Assembly: GCA_018067325.1 (NCBI GenBank) | Contig: JAGPUU010000372.1 | Span: 1-5,923 of the forward strand | DNA: 5,923 nt | Direction: 5' to 3' | Source of the DNA: Amphritea sp. | GTDB taxonomy: Bacteria; Pseudomonadota; Gammaproteobacteria; Pseudomonadales; Balneatricaceae | The notes under the pieces: model-generated | Databases searched by the model: none | What the model was told of the DNA's origin: nothing | Seen by the model: the letters and a program-made list of their open reading frames with translations, nothing else | Position numbers and translations under genes: made by a program | Shown here: positions 5,266 through 5,923 of the stretch, in pieces | Layout: every line of letters begins with the position of its first letter | How positions within the stretch are numbered: the stretch's first letter is position 1

Positions 5266-5923
5266 ATGAAATACCTTTCTATGCTGGGACTTTCCCTTTT
5301 TCTTTCAACGGCCGGTCAAGCCGGAATCATCGTTAAATATCAGGTCAATGGTCTTGATTATGAAGGTTACTACACCAGTCCAACCCAAGGCACGCCTATG
5401 GTGCTTTTGGTACACGATTGGGATGGCTTAACCGACTACGAAATAAAACGTGCCGAGATGCTGGCAGATATGGGATATTCAGTCTTTGCAGCAGATCTTT
5501 TTGGCGCAGGTATCAGACCCACCGAGGTCATCGATAAGAAGCAGCACACCGGTGAGCTTTACAAAGACCGAGAGAAAATGAGAAGTCTGCTTGAAGGGGC
5601 GATGAGCAAAGCCAAAGAGCTGGGCGGTAATACAGATAATAGTGTCGCGATGGGCTACTGTTTTGGCGGCGCAGCTGTTTTAGAGATGGCTCGTTCTGGC
5701 GCTGCACTTAAAGGCTTTGTAACTTTTCACGGCGGTCTGAATACCCCTGAAGGGCAGGACTATTCAAAAACCCAGGGATCAATGCTTATTATGCATGGTA
5801 GCGCCGATACCGCTATCACCATGGATCAATTTGCAGCACTGACCAGCGAACTTGAAAGCAGTCAGGTGTCCCACGAAATGATCACCTATAGCGGGGCACC
5901 TCATGCATTCACTGTTTTTGGCT
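5266..5923 (+). CDS. Exported dienelactone hydrolase family protein, 3' end cut off by window edge
   Basis: An ATG at 5266 opens a frame of 219 codons that is still open at the right edge. Residues 1-19 look like a Sec signal peptide (MKYLSMLGLSLFLSTAGQA, cleavage probably after QA), so the mature protein is likely periplasmic. The rest is an alpha/beta-hydrolase of the dienelactone hydrolase family: VLLVHDWDGL (46-55) after the first strands, nucleophile elbow GYCFGG (130-135) with Cys132 in place of the usual Ser, the acid Asp181 in HGSAD (177-181) and the His in GAPHAF (210-215, His213). The Cys-Asp-His triad is complete, and family proteins are about 240 residues, so little is missing. 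The true substrate is unknown: most family members outside chlorocatechol pathways have no assigned substrate, and no aromatic-degradation genes are nearby. GGTGA lies 5 nt upstream of the start. It is divergent from the glycosyltransferase gene. Confidence 0.85.
   Translation, partial: MKYLSMLGLSLFLSTAGQAGIIVKYQVNGLDYEGYYTSPTQGTPMVLLVHDWDGLTDYEIKRAEMLADMGYSVFAADLFGAGIRPTEVIDKKQHTGELYKDREKMRSLLEGAMSKAKELGGNTDNSVAMGYCFGGAAVLEMARSGAALKGFVTFHGGLNTPEGQDYSKTQGSMLIMHGSADTAITMDQFAALTSELESSQVSHEMITYSGAPHAFTVFG

Overview
The window looks like chromosomal DNA from a gammaproteobacterium, possibly a marine Oceanospirillales-type organism. That is inferred from protein style, moderate GC content and Shine-Dalgarno/sigma70-like signals, with no database search. 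No mobile element, CRISPR array, rRNA or tRNA was seen. Five protein genes are visible, four on the minus strand and one on the plus strand, plus one short leader ORF.

Layout from low to high coordinates: (1) a truncated minus-strand gene (1-218) for a small, histidine-rich exported protein that runs off the left edge; (2) an acetylornithine aminotransferase, argD (357-1619, minus); (3) a 297-bp non-coding stretch (1620-1916) holding a promoter, a 36-codon leader ORF with two Arg-Arg-Arg runs, a long antiterminator helix and a strong intrinsic terminator just upstream of argD; (4) a class II fumarase, fumC (1917-3365, minus); (5) a polytopic GT39/PMT-type glycosyltransferase (3537-5048, minus, GTG start); (6) a 217-bp divergent intergenic region with inverted repeats; (7) the start of an exported dienelactone-hydrolase-family protein (5266 to the right edge, plus).

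The most interesting part is the argD leader. Reading the minus strand, a TTGACG-17-GATACT promoter should start transcription about 3 nt before the AUG of the leader ORF. Arg codons 19-21 end 8 nt before a segment (1751-1730) that can pair with 1695-1674 at 20 of 22 positions. That second segment contains the entire 5' arm of the terminator hairpin (1686-1676), so antiterminator and terminator exclude each other. This is the architecture of a ribosome-mediated transcription attenuator, and arginine codons in front of an arginine-biosynthesis gene give it a sensible signal. The logic would be: low Arg-tRNA, stall at codons 19-21, antiterminator forms, argD is transcribed; ample arginine, the ribosome moves on and the terminator forms. 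I do not recall such an arginine attenuator among the classical proteobacterial attenuators (trp, his, phe, thr, ilv, leu), but novelty was not checked.

The remaining genes show no obvious shared pathway. fumC and the glycosyltransferase each have their own candidate promoter. The last gene diverges from the glycosyltransferase gene.
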